Assembly (NCBI RefSeq): GCF_050624435.1
Contig: NC_134542.1
Span: 10,313,497-10,377,496, forward strand
Source of the DNA: Tenrec ecaudatus
Lineage: Eukaryota > Chordata > Mammalia > Afrosoricida > Tenrecidae
DNA: 64,000 nucleotides
Direction: 5' to 3'
Made by a program: the position numbers and the translations under genes. The notes under the pieces are model-generated. The model did no database searches and was not told the origin of the DNA. It saw nothing but the letters and a program-made list of their open reading frames with translations. Below are positions 10,020-21,424 of this stretch, one piece after another; position 1 is the stretch's first letter, and each line of letters opens with the position of its first letter.

Positions 10020-10504
10020 GAAACAGGTGAGATGGCTCTTTGTTGCTATATAGTCTTTATAACTTCCACTAAACCAATGGATGGGAACCTGAACAAGGTG
10101 TGTGTTTCCTCTTTTCCTGACAGGTCTGGATAAAAGAAGGTGCAAGGTTGGGGGAGAATACTGATAGGATGATGTGATGGGGTGATTGTTGACTAGGTTC
10201 CTTGTGATTGTAAAAACCTGGAACTGGGACCTGGGGATTGGTCATTTTTGCTATCTGGGCTGGGTATCAAATGAGCCCTGAGTGGAGCACTTCTTTGGAC
10301 ATTAGGATTCTTGTGCATTGACCCTCCTAAATGAAGGTGACAGGCAGAGGAGAGACAGGAGTGGAGGAGAAGCAGCAGGTGAAAAAGGTAGAGCTTGAGG
10401 TGAGCAGGTAGCTCCTTGGCCCACAGGTGTATAAAGCTGAGAGCCTGAAGGTTGCTTGCAAGATAGGTGCCTCCAGGTCCTTAATTAAGGGAGCTTTGCT
10501 TGCT
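10020..10504 (+). repeat. Unnamed interspersed repeat, family B, first half
   Basis: Shares ordered phrases with 12235-12636: ATAGTCTTTAT...CCACTAAACCAATGG / CCACCAATCAATCC, then CCTGAC-GGTCTGG-TAAAAGAAGGTG, then AAAACCTGG-AAC...GGTC-TTTT, then GGGTATCAAATGAGCC / GGGTATGAAATGAGCC. It continues after a nested SINE at 10742. Confidence 0.55.
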
Positions 10505-10740
10505 GAAAGGAGCCCTGAGGAAGTAGTGGGCTATGCCTTGATCTACCAACTGTAAGGATAGTGGTTTAAATCCACCAATGGCTCTATGGGAGGAAAAGAG
10601 GCTTTCTGCTCCCGTACACATTTAAAGATTTCAGAATCCCAAGCTATTCTGTCCTATGACATCACTCTGAGTTGGAACTAATTCAATGGTGATGATTTGG
10701 GTTGTGGAGTTTATGTTTATGGACCCATGGAACTCGAGGT
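10505..10740 (+). repeat. AfroSINE nested in family B repeat
   Basis: AGGAGCCCTGAGGAAGTAGTGGGC starts a near-complete SINE; TTTAAATCCACCAATGGCTC stands at the B-box position and TTGGAACTAATTCAATGGTG is the tail. Confidence 0.75.
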
Positions 10741-10741
10741 A

Positions 10742-11150
10742 GGTGCCTTCATACTGAGACTTATGGCAAAGTTATAATACCCTTTTGGGTATGTATTGGT
10801 AGCCCTCAAAGCCCTCTGCTACACTGCCTGAGAAGGAGAGGGCCAAGGGAAGACATAACCAGGAAGAGTCTGTCCTAACTGAATGCACAGTGACCTGAAT
10901 ATTTCTGATCCTAAATTATAGCCTGTTAACTTCCCTAACGGACACATTATTGTCCATATGGTTTCTGGGTTGTATGGCCTTGGCAATGAGCTTTAACACA
11001 GCTGAGAAGTAAAGAGTGCTGTGGGAAGGGAAGTTGGTGTTAGAATTGGCAAGGTGGGAGGCAGGTCTGACTTCCACCTCAAAGGAATTGACCTTGGGCT
11101 GAGGAATTTGATTCTCCTTCTGCCCTGGTGAAGTCAGAGGAGGTCAGCTT
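10742..11150 (+). repeat. Family B repeat, second half
   Basis: CTGAATATTTCTGATCCTAAATTATAGCCTGTTAACTTCCCTAAC parallels CCTGAATATTCCTGATCCTAAACTGTGATCTGTTAACCTGACC at 14312-14360. AAGTTGGTGTTAG...CCTTGGGCTGAGG likewise parallels the second copy. Confidence 0.55.
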
Positions 11151-11156
11151 TTTAGA

Positions 11157-11171
11157 GTTTTTTTTTTTTTT
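11157..11171. repeat. Poly-T run
   Basis: About 15 T in a row, possibly the remnant poly-A tail of a minus-strand retrocopy. Confidence 0.8.
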
Positions 11172-11334
11172 GTCCTCCTCAGGAGATTGCAAACAAAGGC
11201 CATGTGCAAATCCCCCTGAGGTGGGATGACGACGGCATAGTCAAAAGTCAAGAGAGCATTCATTTCATCTATGGGGCCATGAGGGGTTCAATCTTCAAAG
11301 AGGAAGAGGGGCTCGTGTCCAGGTCATGGAGGGG

Positions 11335-11550
11335 TTGTTATTGTTAGGGGCTATCGAGTTCATTCTGACTCCTGGTGACCCCATGTGACAGAGCAGACCT
11401 GGCTCAAAAGTCTCCTAGCATGTCATTTTTAACAGAAGCAGGTTGCTAGGTCTTTTCCCTGCAGAGCAACTGATGAGTTCAAACCACAGACTTCCAGTTA
11501 AGCAGCTGAGGGCGTGTAACCATTTGCACCACAAGTGCTCCTTTGAAAGG
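11335..11550 (-). repeat. AfroSINE
   Basis: GGGGCTATCGAGTTCATTCTGACTCCTGGTGACCCCATGTG is the reversed tail, and GTTCAAACCACAGACTTCCAGTTAAGCAG is the reversed B-box region. Confidence 0.75.
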
Positions 11551-11815
11551 AGCTGAAGGGCCTTCCAGTCTATTGCAACCCACAGTGACAAAACACTGCC
11601 CTGTCCCGTGTCCTCCTCACCATTGTGCTTCTGCTTGAGTCCATTCTTGCAGCCATGGTGTCTGTCTGTCCTGTCCAGGGTCTTCCTCTTTATCGCTCGC
11701 TGTCCCTCTACTTTACCAAGCATCAGTCCTTCTCTAGGGACTAAACTCTCCTGACAACACATCCAAAGTATATGAGATGAAGTCTCACCATCCTTGCCTC
11801 TAAGCAGCATTTGGT
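11551..11815 (-). repeat. RTE LINE 3' coding end
   Basis: The minus strand reads EGLMLGKVEGQR followed by a basic stretch (near 11680-11740), the conserved RTE ORF2 C-terminal segment, then GLKQKHNGEED. Frame partly open, but a fragment only. Confidence 0.75.
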
Positions 11816-12234
11816 CTACAATATAGAATTAGGAATCTGTTTTTACTGCATTTCAAAGCATTTGAATTATTTTAAGTGGGAAAAGGACAAGATCAGATGG
11901 ACCATCCATCAAAAGAGGTGACTTACAGCACAGTTGCTGGCCTCGTGTCAGAGGGCACGTGCAAACATTTTGTAATACCAAAAGCATTGTTAAAATAGAA
12001 AGCATTTCCATTACAAAACATCTTGGTGTGTTTACAAAGAAAAAATGACATAGTGACACTCAGGATTAAATTGGACATTTTCAAGAAATACTTAATGGAA
12101 AAATTTAGTGATTAACAACAGAAGTACAGTAGTCCTCTAATGGTTAAAACTGTACTAGAGAGGGGAAAGGGGGAAAATCAAACCTTCAATTAAAATCAAT
12201 TTCTTGCATAATTGCAGTGAATTTTTTAATATAG
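11816..12234. other. No recognisable feature
   Basis: AT-rich, no repeat or coding sequence recognised. Confidence 0.4.
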
Positions 12235-12960
12235 CTCATGTAACCATAGTCTTTATGACTACCACCAATCAATCCTTTCCCTGATGGGTCTGGGTAAAAG
12301 AAGGTGATTGGATTATATGATTCTTTTGTGAGGGATTGGAAGCAGGATCATTATTGTCAAAACCTGGAAATAGACCAACAGGCTGGTCAATTTTGTCAAC
12401 CTGCTGGGTATGAAATGAGCCACAGTGAGATAGCGCCCACTATCATCAAGAATGAAGCACCAGGAACAGAGCCCATCTTTGGATCTCAGATTCTCCACTG
12501 TAGGAGAGCTTCAATTCTGAGTGAGCACCCTGTTTTCTAATGGAATGAAAATGGCAGCCCAAAATCCATTTGCAGAGCCTCCTCCTAACTGAAGCCTCCA
12601 TTGCATGATTTCTCAACATTAACCACGCTTGTGTATTAGCAGTTCTCAATCTGTGGGTCGCGACCCCTTTGGGGGTCAAATGGCCCTTTCATAGGGTTTG
12701 TCCAATTCATAACAGCCACAAAATGACAGTTATGAAGTAGCAATGAAAATAATGTTATGGTTGGGGGTCACCACACATGAGGAAGTGTATGAAAAGGTCA
12801 CGACATTAGGAAGGTTGAGAACCACAGCTGTACATAATCTTACTCCCAGACAGAATGCCTTGGAGAGAGTGGATTCCCTCCAACCTCCTCTGGCCAGCGC
12901 AGAAAGGGGCAGTCTCTCTCTCATAGGCTGGCCCAGGTGAGAACTTGATGGGGACCCTAT
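12235..12960 (+). repeat. Family B repeat, interrupted by SPIN
   Basis: Second copy of the family B first half (see 10020-10504), with conserved order of phrases. A SPIN element at 12637-12827 interrupts it, so the repeat predates SPIN activity. Confidence 0.5.
12637..12827 (+). mobile_element. SPIN non-autonomous hAT transposon (MITE-like), ~191 bp
   Basis: Opens with a decayed terminal repeat (TAGCAGTTCTCAATCTGTGGG) followed by TCGCGACCCCTTTGGGGGTC and closes with AGGAAGGTTGAGAACCACAG. The internal word ATGTTATGGTTGGGGGTCACCAC is diagnostic of the SPIN non-autonomous elements. Flanks TTGTGTAT / CTGTACAT are only a weak 8-bp match, consistent with decay. It encodes nothing; movement would have needed a transposase supplied elsewhere. 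Confidence 0.9.
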
Positions 12961-13639
12961 TGGGGACCATACAGGGAGTCACATAGTCAAGAGTCCTGCC
13001 CTGTCCGTTTTTCTTGGCTGTTTTGGTCAGAAGGCCCTGGACTAATTTTGTAAGCCCTTCCGTCCAACAATGTACATGTCCCAGTCATGGTCCTATCCTT
13101 GCTTCTGTAGTCACACCTGTAACGGTGATGTTTGATCCACCACCAATCATGCTTTTATGAAAAGTTTCCTTGGCCCACCCATGCCCCATGCCCTTTTAAA
13201 AGCTGGGTACATCGACGAATCCTGGAATGCCATTTCAACCTCATCTTGGTGGCCTCTCAAATCTTGGAGATTTGTCTGAGTCTTTGCATTGTCCTTACCT
13301 CAAATAAGACTGGAAGAATATTATCCTTACATTATATTTGAGATGGGGTCTCTTTTCCACCATCACCCCACACGGGACCTCCTCAAACAAGGGGAAGGAA
13401 TCTGTGACACGAGAGGCTTCATAGAGTAGGAGCAGCAGCAAAGTCATAAGCCAGAGCACAGGACAGACTGGTGGGCTTCCCAGCCCATGAAGGAAGTGAA
13501 ACTGAGTGCCTTTAAGCAAGAAACATGTTTGGAATGTAGGGTGCTTTCAGGCATTCGTTGTGGAGCTAGGTTCTCTGACCTGGGAAGCTACAGCTAAGTG
13601 CCTTTAGGCTGAGGCTTATGGAGGAGTAACGTGACTGTT
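12961..13639. other. No recognisable feature
   Basis: No gene, SINE or LINE recognised. Confidence 0.35.
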
Positions 13640-14165
13640 GGGCATTTGAGATAGTAAAAGTTTATTGTGCCACCCTGGACGATAAAAACATGTGGTGTTA
13701 ATTGAAGGGTGGAGGGATAAATGGCTCAGTAAGCCTCGCCTTTCTAGTTCTCGGGTCTCTTGCTTTCTGATGGCTGTACCAGGGTGCAGCTGTCTTAGCC
13801 AGTTCCCTGCTTTAGCTGGCAAGGCTCATTTCCTGCAAGACATCACTGAAGAGAAGCCACATGGACCTACCCCAATGCAGCCCTGGGTGCTGGAGCAGCC
13901 ATGTGGAGAGCCCTGCCAGTGCTAAGATGTTTACAGATTAACTGAGTTGGCTTTCCTCCTGCAGTCGATATCATTGCATCTGTTTTGTGAGATGGAGGAG
14001 GACTTTGTGGATTGGTGTCGTACATATGGGTTAATGTTGGACTTGCCAGCTTGAGCAGCACTGGGTTGGGATGTTTTCTTGATGTGCACTTAACCTTTAT
14101 ATAGAGTTCTCAATTATACATCAGTTTTTGCATATTTGTTTCTTTAAAGTACGCAGACTAATACA
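13640..14165 (-). repeat. LTR-like repeat, minus strand
   Basis: AAAGTTTATTGTGCCACC...GGGATAAATGGCTCAGTAAGCCTCGCCTTTCTAG mirrors the terminal part of the plus-strand copy at 21425-21935 in reverse complement. The following GGGTTAATGTTGGACTTG...GATGTTTTCTTGATGTGCACTT parallels the copy at 34150-34240. Probably one LTR-type repeat family with variants. Confidence 0.5.
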
Positions 14166-14199
14166 GCATTTAATGGAATCACTAAAAAAATTTTATACT

Positions 14200-14600
14200 T
14201 GCCTGTGTGGAGTAGCTGACAGGGGCCATGTGGTTGAGAGGCCCCTTGCTAGAAAGGGACATGCCTGGGTGAGAAGACTGAGAAGAAACTGTCTTAGCCA
14301 AATAACTATATCCTGAATATTCCTGATCCTAAACTGTGATCTGTTAACCTGACCTGGTGAGCCCCATAATTGTGAGTATGGTCTGTGAGTTCTCTGAGGT
14401 CAATGAAGTGAATTTTGGAAACCGATACAGGAACAGAGGGCTTGGGATGGATGTCTGATGTCTTGATTGATAAGAAGGTTGGAGGATGGAGGCATATCCG
14501 ACTCTGCCTCAGGAATCGGCCTTGGGCAGCTGATGCCGATGGCAATTTCCTTTCCCCCTGTGAAAGCAGAGGTTGCCAGACACTTCTTTCAAGACGCTTT
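14200..14600 (+). repeat. Family B repeat, second-half copy
   Basis: Matches 10800-11150 through CTGAATATTCCTGATCCTAAACTGTG, GTTAACCTGACC and CGGCCTTGGGCAGCTGATGCCGATG. Confidence 0.5.
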
Positions 14601-14684
14601 CTATAATCTTATCACCGACATGGTATGGAAAGAAGCACAAGGAATTCTAGAAAGTATGAATGGTTGAGGAAATTCTGGCAATAA

Positions 14685-14755
14685 TTAGTTGTGTGTCCTT
14701 GGGAAAGGTATTTGAACTCCATAAACCTTCAGTTTCTCATCTGAAAGTGAGGTTT
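14685..14755 (+). repeat. MIR core relic
   Basis: TTGTGTGTCCTTGGGAAAGGTATTTGAACTCCATAAACCTTCAGTTTCTCATCTG matches the MIR core (TGTGTGACCTTGGGCAAG...CTCAGTTTCCTCATCTG). Confidence 0.75.
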
Positions 14756-15374
14756 TATTTCTAAATTTAGGATTCAAAAGTTATTTCATGTTTTAGGACA
14801 TGTGGATATGGAGGAAAATATTCCCATTTCACACTTGTTTTAGAGGCCTTGACAAACCTGAAGTCAGAATTATATATTCATGCCATTCTTTGCACTAATT
14901 TACCACCGTTTCTTTCAAAAGACTAGCAGATTGTACTTGGCACAGTCATCAGTTACTTTGTTCTGTAATTTTCTTGGAAACATTTAAGAGCAAGGGACAG
15001 CTCAGCGTCTTATCAGATGAAAATCTGAATGCATTCTATAAAAGGCTGATTAGTTCTATTGAAATCCACTCCCTGTCCATTTCTGGGCTTAACTTCAAAA
15101 GAACCTTAAAATAACTTATTGTTGTGTATCTATTTATGTTCCAGAGTCATCCTTCCTAGTTAGAGGCATTCTCCTGAAGGGAGATGAGCAATCACTAAGC
15201 TACATTATTTAGCTTAGCGTTGTGTATATTTATATGTCTTTAGTTTACAAAAAACTTCAGGTAAATCTAGGTCCATCCACGATTGGGATTTATGTGATGT
15301 ACTTAATTAAAGAGAAATGGATTTTGGTTCAACACCTTAGATACTGGTGGCATACCACTTCTCTGTTAAAAGTA
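14756..15374. other. No recognisable feature
   Basis: AT-rich intergenic DNA with no recognised repeat or frame. Confidence 0.4.
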
Positions 15375-16680
15375 AGCCAGGGGGCACTGTGGAATAGATC
15401 ATCAACTGCTCATACATCATTTCAGGTTGAAGCTGAAGAAAATTAAAAGTCTATGGAACCCAAAGTATTACCCTGATTAAGCCCCACCTGAGTTTTGTGA
15501 CAATATCAAAAACAAATTTGATGCATGATGTTTGGAAGAGAGCCACATGTCCGACTAACTGAAAGATCCATATTCGTACACATTATAAATAAATGTGATC
15601 CAACATACTGTTTGAGTTATAGAACAATATCATTAATATCACATGTAAACATTTTTTTGCTGAACATAGTTGCAAAAGTACATTGATAAGATCATGCTGG
15701 ATTCAGAAGAGGACATTGAACAACGAATATCATTGCTGAGTGAGACAAATCTTGGCTGAAAGAAGAGACTGCCCAAAAGATGTTTATTTGTACTGTATTG
15801 ATTATGCTAAGGCATTCAACTGTGTATAGCATAATAACCTATGAGAACCTTGAGAAATAATTATGTTCATGCAACATATGTATATGTATCAAGAGGCACT
15901 TGTGGGAAGAGAACAAGGAAATACTGCAAGTTTCACAATCAGGAGAGGGGTGTGTCAGGGATGTGTCCTCACATCCTACTCATTCAGTCTGTACGCTGAG
16001 CAAATAATCAGAGAAGTTGGTTTATCTGAAGAAGAGTGTGGTATCAGGATTGGACGATGGCTCATTAGCAGCCTATGATACACTGCGGACACAATCTTGC
16101 TTGCTAAAAGTAACGAGGACTTGAAAACTTTCCCCACTGGATCAACAGGTGGCTTCATGGTAAATGGAGAAAGAGTTGAAGTGGTCAAGGGTTTTGTCTT
16201 GCTTGGACCCACAATCAATGCTCATGGAAGCATCAGTCAAGAGATTAAAGGATGTTTGCATTGCGTCAATCTGCTGCACAAGACCTCTTTAAATTGTTGA
16301 GAATCAAGGAGGTTACTTTGAAGACTAAGGTGTGCTTGGCCCAATCCATGGTATTTTCAATGAACTCGTGTACATGTGAAAGTTGGATATTGAATAAGGA
16401 AGACCAAAGAAGAATAGATGCATTTGAATTATGGTGCCAAGATGGTGATAGTCCGTCTCACCTACTGTGGACATGTTATCAGAAAAGACTAGTCCCAGAG
16501 AATGACATTGTGCTTGGTAAAGTAGAGGGGAAGCAAAAAAGGGGAATCCCCCTGGACAAGCTGGGCTGACACAATGGGCTCAAACATAAGAACATTTGTG
16601 AGGATGGTGCGATGTTTAGTTATGTTGTGCATCGGGTCTCTGTGAGTCAGACACCTGTGGCATCTAACCACCATTCCTAG
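15375..16680 (+). repeat. RTE (BovB-like) LINE, reverse-transcriptase and C-terminal part
   Basis: This is the best-preserved RTE copy. From about 15805 the translation reads CIDYAKAFNCV, the first catalytic-aspartate motif region of RTE reverse transcriptases. ORF 15863-16078 gives RRGVCQGCVLTSYSFSLYAEQII. The catalytic YADD site near 16068-16095 is broken by a stop and frameshift (Y then TADTILLA). ORF 16252-16569 carries LKTKVCLAQSMVF, IDAFELWCQ and IVLGKVEGK. The tail near 16620-16660 ends in GTTGTGCATCGGGTCTCTGTGAGTCAG. The 5' endonuclease part is missing apart from the words around 15390-15440. Inactive. Confidence 0.85.
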
Positions 16681-17127
16681 CCTGTTACTTTCAAAGAAAA
16701 CTTGAGAGTACTTAACAACCTGAGTGTCATCGTGCCAGATGTGAGATGCATATGAATAACACTGTCCTCTGCCTCAAGTAGTCTGCAGTTCACAAGAGGA
16801 AGTGGAACACTTCAGTGAATATGAGAAGGTTTCGCAAAAGTTTGTTTAGAAATGAAATTGAAGAAGCAGGCATTGTTCACAAACATCTAATCCCCCTATG
16901 TATTATAAAAGTATTATGCCTGAATTGTAGTTTTCTAGCAAGACCATATGCCAACCGCAGACACCTAAATCCCATCTTCCACAGTCCAACTTCTGGGAAC
17001 GGTCTTCAAGTTCAAACACAACAAAACTAAGAAGAAGGACAAGACTCAGACACAAGCTTTAGCCCCAGACCAAAACGGGGTTAATTCTTCCACTTCATTG
17101 ACCAGATGATGGTGGCAAGTGATTTAA
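16681..17127. other. No recognisable feature
   Basis: No repeat assigned. A short phrase (GTAGTCTGCAGTTCACAAGAGG) is reminiscent of ancient SINE/L2 sequence but too short to call. Confidence 0.3.
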
Positions 17128-17268
17128 ATGTTCTACATCTAGTTCTACACCTGTAAAACGAGAATGATAGCTCCCTTCTTTATTGACATGTTGCGAGATA
17201 ATGTTGCACAGTGGCTACAATAATGCCTAGAACATAGTAAGTGCTGAATAAAGATTAACTACTAGGAT
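17128..17268 (+). repeat. MIR/L2-type 3' segment
   Basis: ATCTAGTTCTACACCTGTAAAACGAGAATGATAGC...GCCTAGAACATAGTAAGTGCTGAATAAAG follows the MIR 3' half (CTGTAAAATGGGGATAATA...GCCTGGCACATAGTAAGCGCTCAATAAA). Confidence 0.8.
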
Positions 17269-17314
17269 GATGAGGTAGACAGCAATCATAAATGATTGGA
17301 ATCTGCAGGAAAAT

Positions 17315-17480
17315 TGCAGTACTCGCATGTAACCATTATTCATGCGTACTCACTCCCTGCCATCAAGGCCATGCTGACTCACAGTGACACTGCAGGACAG
17401 GAGAGAGCTGCCCCTCTGTTTTTCATGAGTGTAACCATTGACAGAAGTGGAAAGCCATATCTTTCACCCTGTGTGTTCTA
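17315..17480 (-). repeat. AfroSINE
   Basis: CCCTGCCATCAAGGCCATGCTGACTCACAGTGACACTGCAGG is the reversed tail; the remainder is diverged. Confidence 0.7.
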
Positions 17481-17979
17481 AACATTATATAAATTACTGT
17501 TATACGGGCAAATCCAAAGTCACTGTTGAATGCATAGAAAGCATTTTTCAGCATAGAACTTTCTGCCAATTATAAAATAGCAGCGGTTATTTTCCTTGGT
17601 CAACACTTAACTAATTTGGTAAATTCTTCCCCACCAATGAGTGAACTCCAATGGCATATACTATCATCACATTATCTCTTCTTTCATTGGAAACCATTAG
17701 ATACCTATTACAATGAGAATCCATCCTGATGACTCCAGTGTTAGTTCTGAAGTAAGCTGAGTACTTCCCCCCATTATCTTCTACTATCAGTACCGTATAA
17801 ATTTGATTGGTCTTCAGTGGTTGAAAATATTACATACAAACGTACAGATACAACATCAGCAAATTACAACTGTAACGCAGCATATATTGTATGTCACTAA
17901 TGATGTGCTGTGAGGCAATCAAAAATACGGTGACCGGGGTCAGGTATATAATCTTTATATATTAATCTTTTCTCCGTTT
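17481..17979. other. No recognisable feature
   Basis: AT-rich; no repeat recognised. Confidence 0.35.
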
Positions 17980-18265
17980 ACTATGATGTCATCAACTGGT
18001 CCAGCTGTGAGCAGGCAAGATTTTGTCATCTGCATATAGCAGATTGTTAATCAGTATTCCCCCAATCTTCATCAAATAAGCCGGAGTCTCTGACTAGTTG
18101 CTCAGGTTGAACAAGCACGGTGAGGACCCAGCTCCATCTCACACCTTTCCTGATTTTAAGTCATGTAGAAGTCCCTTGTTCTCTCCACACAACGGCCTCT
18201 TGATCCATGTACAAGTTCCTTGAGAACACAATGCAAGGTTCTGGAATTCCTCTGGTCTAACCCAG
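17980..18265 (-). repeat. RTE LINE, inverted upstream segment
   Basis: The reverse complement contains the YADD-region word (CTATATGCAGATGACAAAATC, read backwards near 18020-18045) and neighbouring reverse transcriptase sequence. It joins directly to a forward RTE segment at about 18266. Confidence 0.7.
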
Positions 18266-18480
18266 GTCATGGTGTTTCCAATTGCCTCATATGCATGTGA
18301 AAGTTGAATATTGAATAAGGAAGACCAAAGAAGTATCAATATATTTGAATGATGATGCTATTGAAGAATACAGGAAGAACCACGGACTGCCGAGAGAACA
18401 GACAAATCTGTCTTGGAAGAAGTGCATCCAGAGTTCTCCAGAGTGGCAGACATGGTGAGAGGCTGATTTTAAGACATTCA
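18266..18480 (+). repeat. RTE LINE, forward 3' coding segment
   Basis: GTCATGGTGTTTCCAATTGCCTCATATGCATGTGAAAGTTG, then GAATAAGGAAGACCAAAGAAG and ATTTGAATGATGATGCTATTGAAGAATA, is the forward-orientation C-terminal RTE sequence. Confidence 0.75.
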
Positions 18481-19489
18481 TCTACAATAACTACAAAATG
18501 AGTCACCACTATAGTAATTTGAAGACCATTTTATGTATAAAATGCACAGTCAAGTCTATTTAATAAGAATTCGTGGATAATGCAAAGTGAGTCCTTATTA
18601 TTCAATTCGTTTCCAGGTATTAACAGTTCAGAGATGGAGATCCAAAAATATAGACTAACTAGACGCCATCTGAGACATTGGCTTAGTGTACAAAGTCTAC
18701 ACCATTATGTCGGCAAAGTCCAAAAAGGAAAGAATAAAGATTTGATATTTCCTATGTATTTGATTTTTTAATGTAATTGGATTCTCCTTAAGCCCTACTC
18801 TTTTTCCCCCAAAGAAATGGGAGTTATTCTCTCAAATGCCAGATATAAGACTTGAAAGTGTACATCCTTGCTGAAGTCCCTGAGTGTCTGTGTACGTGCA
18901 TATGTCAGTGACTGCTACGCTGACATTATAACAGCAGAGAAAGGATATATTTTGCAGTGTTCTTCAACTATATTATTTGATCTGTGTATATTTTTATTAT
19001 CATTTAAAATGACCCAGAACATGATGACAATTCGTGTATCCCAATAACAGTCCCTTTCCTGATTCTGTACCCCCGCCTGCCACCATGATGAATTGATCTG
19101 CCACCAATCAGGACCTTGTGACAATATTGTCTTCCATTTTCTATAATTAGCTACATGGTCGGGAATGCTTTGGACACCACTAAGGCCTCATGCTGAGGGT
19201 TTCCCTCATCTGGATCATTCTTTTGTGTGTTCGTCTTATCACTGCCCTGTTAAAGAACAAAGGGGGCTTTTACAAAAGAAAACAAATTAAAATAAAAATC
19301 ACATTGAGAAGATATTATTTCCTGGAAGATAAGCAAAGAATTAGGAATTAACAAAATCTCCCCAAATCTCATTGTTAATGAATCACATATCTCTGGCTTT
19401 TTTAAGCCTGGGTTTCTTTTATTCACTCTGCTACCTGGCTTCTCATTGTCTCCTCCTACGGACTATTGTTTGTAACAAGAACATGGCAA
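18481..19489. other. No recognisable feature
   Basis: A kilobase of AT-rich DNA without recognisable repeats or genes. Confidence 0.35.
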
Positions 19490-19702
19490 ATGGCTCCCAA
19501 CTTACTATGGGTTGCTCTGCCAATGACCCTACAGATGGCCATCGAAACTTGTTTAAATTGTCCTCTAATATCCCTGAGAGAAAGACTGGCTTTCTACTCC
19601 CACAAGGATTTATGGTCTCAGAAACTCACAGGGAAATTCTACGTTGTCCTATATGGTCACTGTGATTCAGCATGGACTCCAGGGCAGTGAGTTTGGATTT
19701 GT
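19490..19702 (+). repeat. AfroSINE, diverged
   Basis: The 3' half is clear: GGTCTCAGAAACTCACAGGGAAATTCTACGTTGTCCTATATGGTCACTGTGATTCAGCATGGACTCCAGGGCAGTGAGTT. The 5' half is weak. Confidence 0.65.
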
Positions 19703-21254
19703 TGTTTTATTTTTGTTTCTCACTATCTTTCTCATTCCAATCTTTGCCGCCGTAGGTTGAAAACATGACCTATAAACTCAAAGATATGATGGTATCAGCA
19801 AATTCCATGCTACGACATGGCATATTTCAACCAATAAATGAGGGCTGGTAGGTGGGGTTCATGGTACCTCACATACATCCTAAATCAAAGACTGCCTGTG
19901 TATCCCTACGTGATTTTTGCATATATATGGAAAACATACATTTCTCAGATATTGTATTCTTGATATTTTAAAAATACCTTATCTTGTTATTATGTGGTTT
20001 TCTTTTGTCTAAAAACAATGCCGAAATCAATCGTCTCCCTGCATCCTCAGTCAATTTTCAGTTGTTTATGACATGTCATAAAGGATCAGGCTGAAAGCCA
20101 TCACCAAGAAGGTGGGGTGTGGGCGGGGCCATCAAAGCAGATGTACTCACTGTCTGGATGCAGGAAGAGAAGGCTCTCTCAGGGAACCATTCAATGCCAC
20201 TGACAGAGGAGGAGGAGAGTGGAGGCAACTGGGGAGGGAGAGAGACTGGGAGAGTGAGAAAGGAAAATGTTCCCTCCACACAGAGATGGCCAGACTCCAG
20301 AGAGGTCTTGGTGCGTGTTGCCAACAAACCCAAAGGAGAGCCTCTGACCAGCACCATCCTCTTCCTGCTGCTGAGAGCATTCACGGTCCACCTGGTTTAG
20401 CCAGCTTTCCAAATCTCAGACTGACCTCAAAGGGACTTTGGGGGGAATACTCCAGGAAGACTTGTGTTCCACATTTTTTTTTCTGTTCCATGTTTTTTCC
20501 TGTTAAAAGAAAACTGACAGAAGCAAATCCACTAATTGTAGCTGTGCCCAGTGATGAGCAATAATTAACGATACACTCCATTTGGTATTTTTAGGGCCCG
20601 AGAAAAGCGCTGAAATATTCAAAGCATCTCGTGTGCCCATTTGCTGAGCGTAAACGGAATACCTAGTTAGGCAGTCGCTCCCCTCCTGGGTTGGCTATCA
20701 GCACACACACATGGCTTCATGTCCTCAGCACCATTAATGACTTGACTGCCCCCAACACACAACTCAAAGGCAGGACTCTGTGCTTCCCATGGAAGATGAG
20801 CCCAACATCACCCTGTGATGCTGTGATAGAAGCACCAGCTCTTCTCTTTCCATGTCTTATTTTCGAATGGTTGATTGCAGGGCCTTTTCTCTTTGCAGTT
20901 AAACAAATCTCCATAATTCTCATTGCCAAGCTATACATATAATTGGGTCTTTGGCAGAATAGGCGAAGTCCCAGTTCTTTAAGCCTGGCATTAGGACGAG
21001 AAAATGTAAATGTACTCATAGTTTTTATTTTTCTTTGCAACGAGTAGAGGGAGCATTTTTTTTAATTAACAAATTTCAGAATGGACTCAAACTTCCTTAT
21101 TCCAACTTATATATGTTGAGTAATGATTTCTGTATTATCGATACATTTCATCTGAAGTATTTGGTTTAAGAAGTTTCATCAGTACAGTGTTTTCACGGCT
21201 TTGTCTGATCATCTGCATAAGCTCAGGCTGCATTTTTTAGATTTCAGGAGCCAA
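19703..21254. other. No recognisable repeat or gene
   Basis: Includes a purine-rich patch (20205-20275) that produces several overlapping open frames on both strands, which I regard as compositional. No splice-flanked exon recognised. Confidence 0.35.
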
Positions 21255-21415
21255 GCCATCACTCCTCGCCATCAAGTCACTTCCAGCTCACAGTGACCCC
21301 GGTTGGGTTTCCGAGAAGGCAAACCTTGCAGTGTAATTGGTGAATTTGTACCACTGGCCTTGTGGATTCACCAGGAAGTATTCCATGCACCAATGTGCAT
21401 GGAGCAAGCTATACA
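21255..21415 (-). repeat. AfroSINE-like fragment
   Basis: CATCACTCCTCGCCATCAAGTCACTTCCAGCTCACAGTGACCCCGGTTGGG reads as a reversed SINE tail; the rest is heavily changed. Confidence 0.5.
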
Positions 21416-21424
21416 GGACTATGT

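Noticed and set aside
15863-16569. Possible functional reverse transcriptase
   Set aside because: The catalytic YADD site is broken by a stop and frameshift, and the frames are separated by stops; it is a fossil RTE LINE.
20112-20564. Overlapping open frames on both strands up to 150 codons
   Set aside because: Purine-rich DNA makes several frames open at once; no domain, promoter or splice signal stands out.
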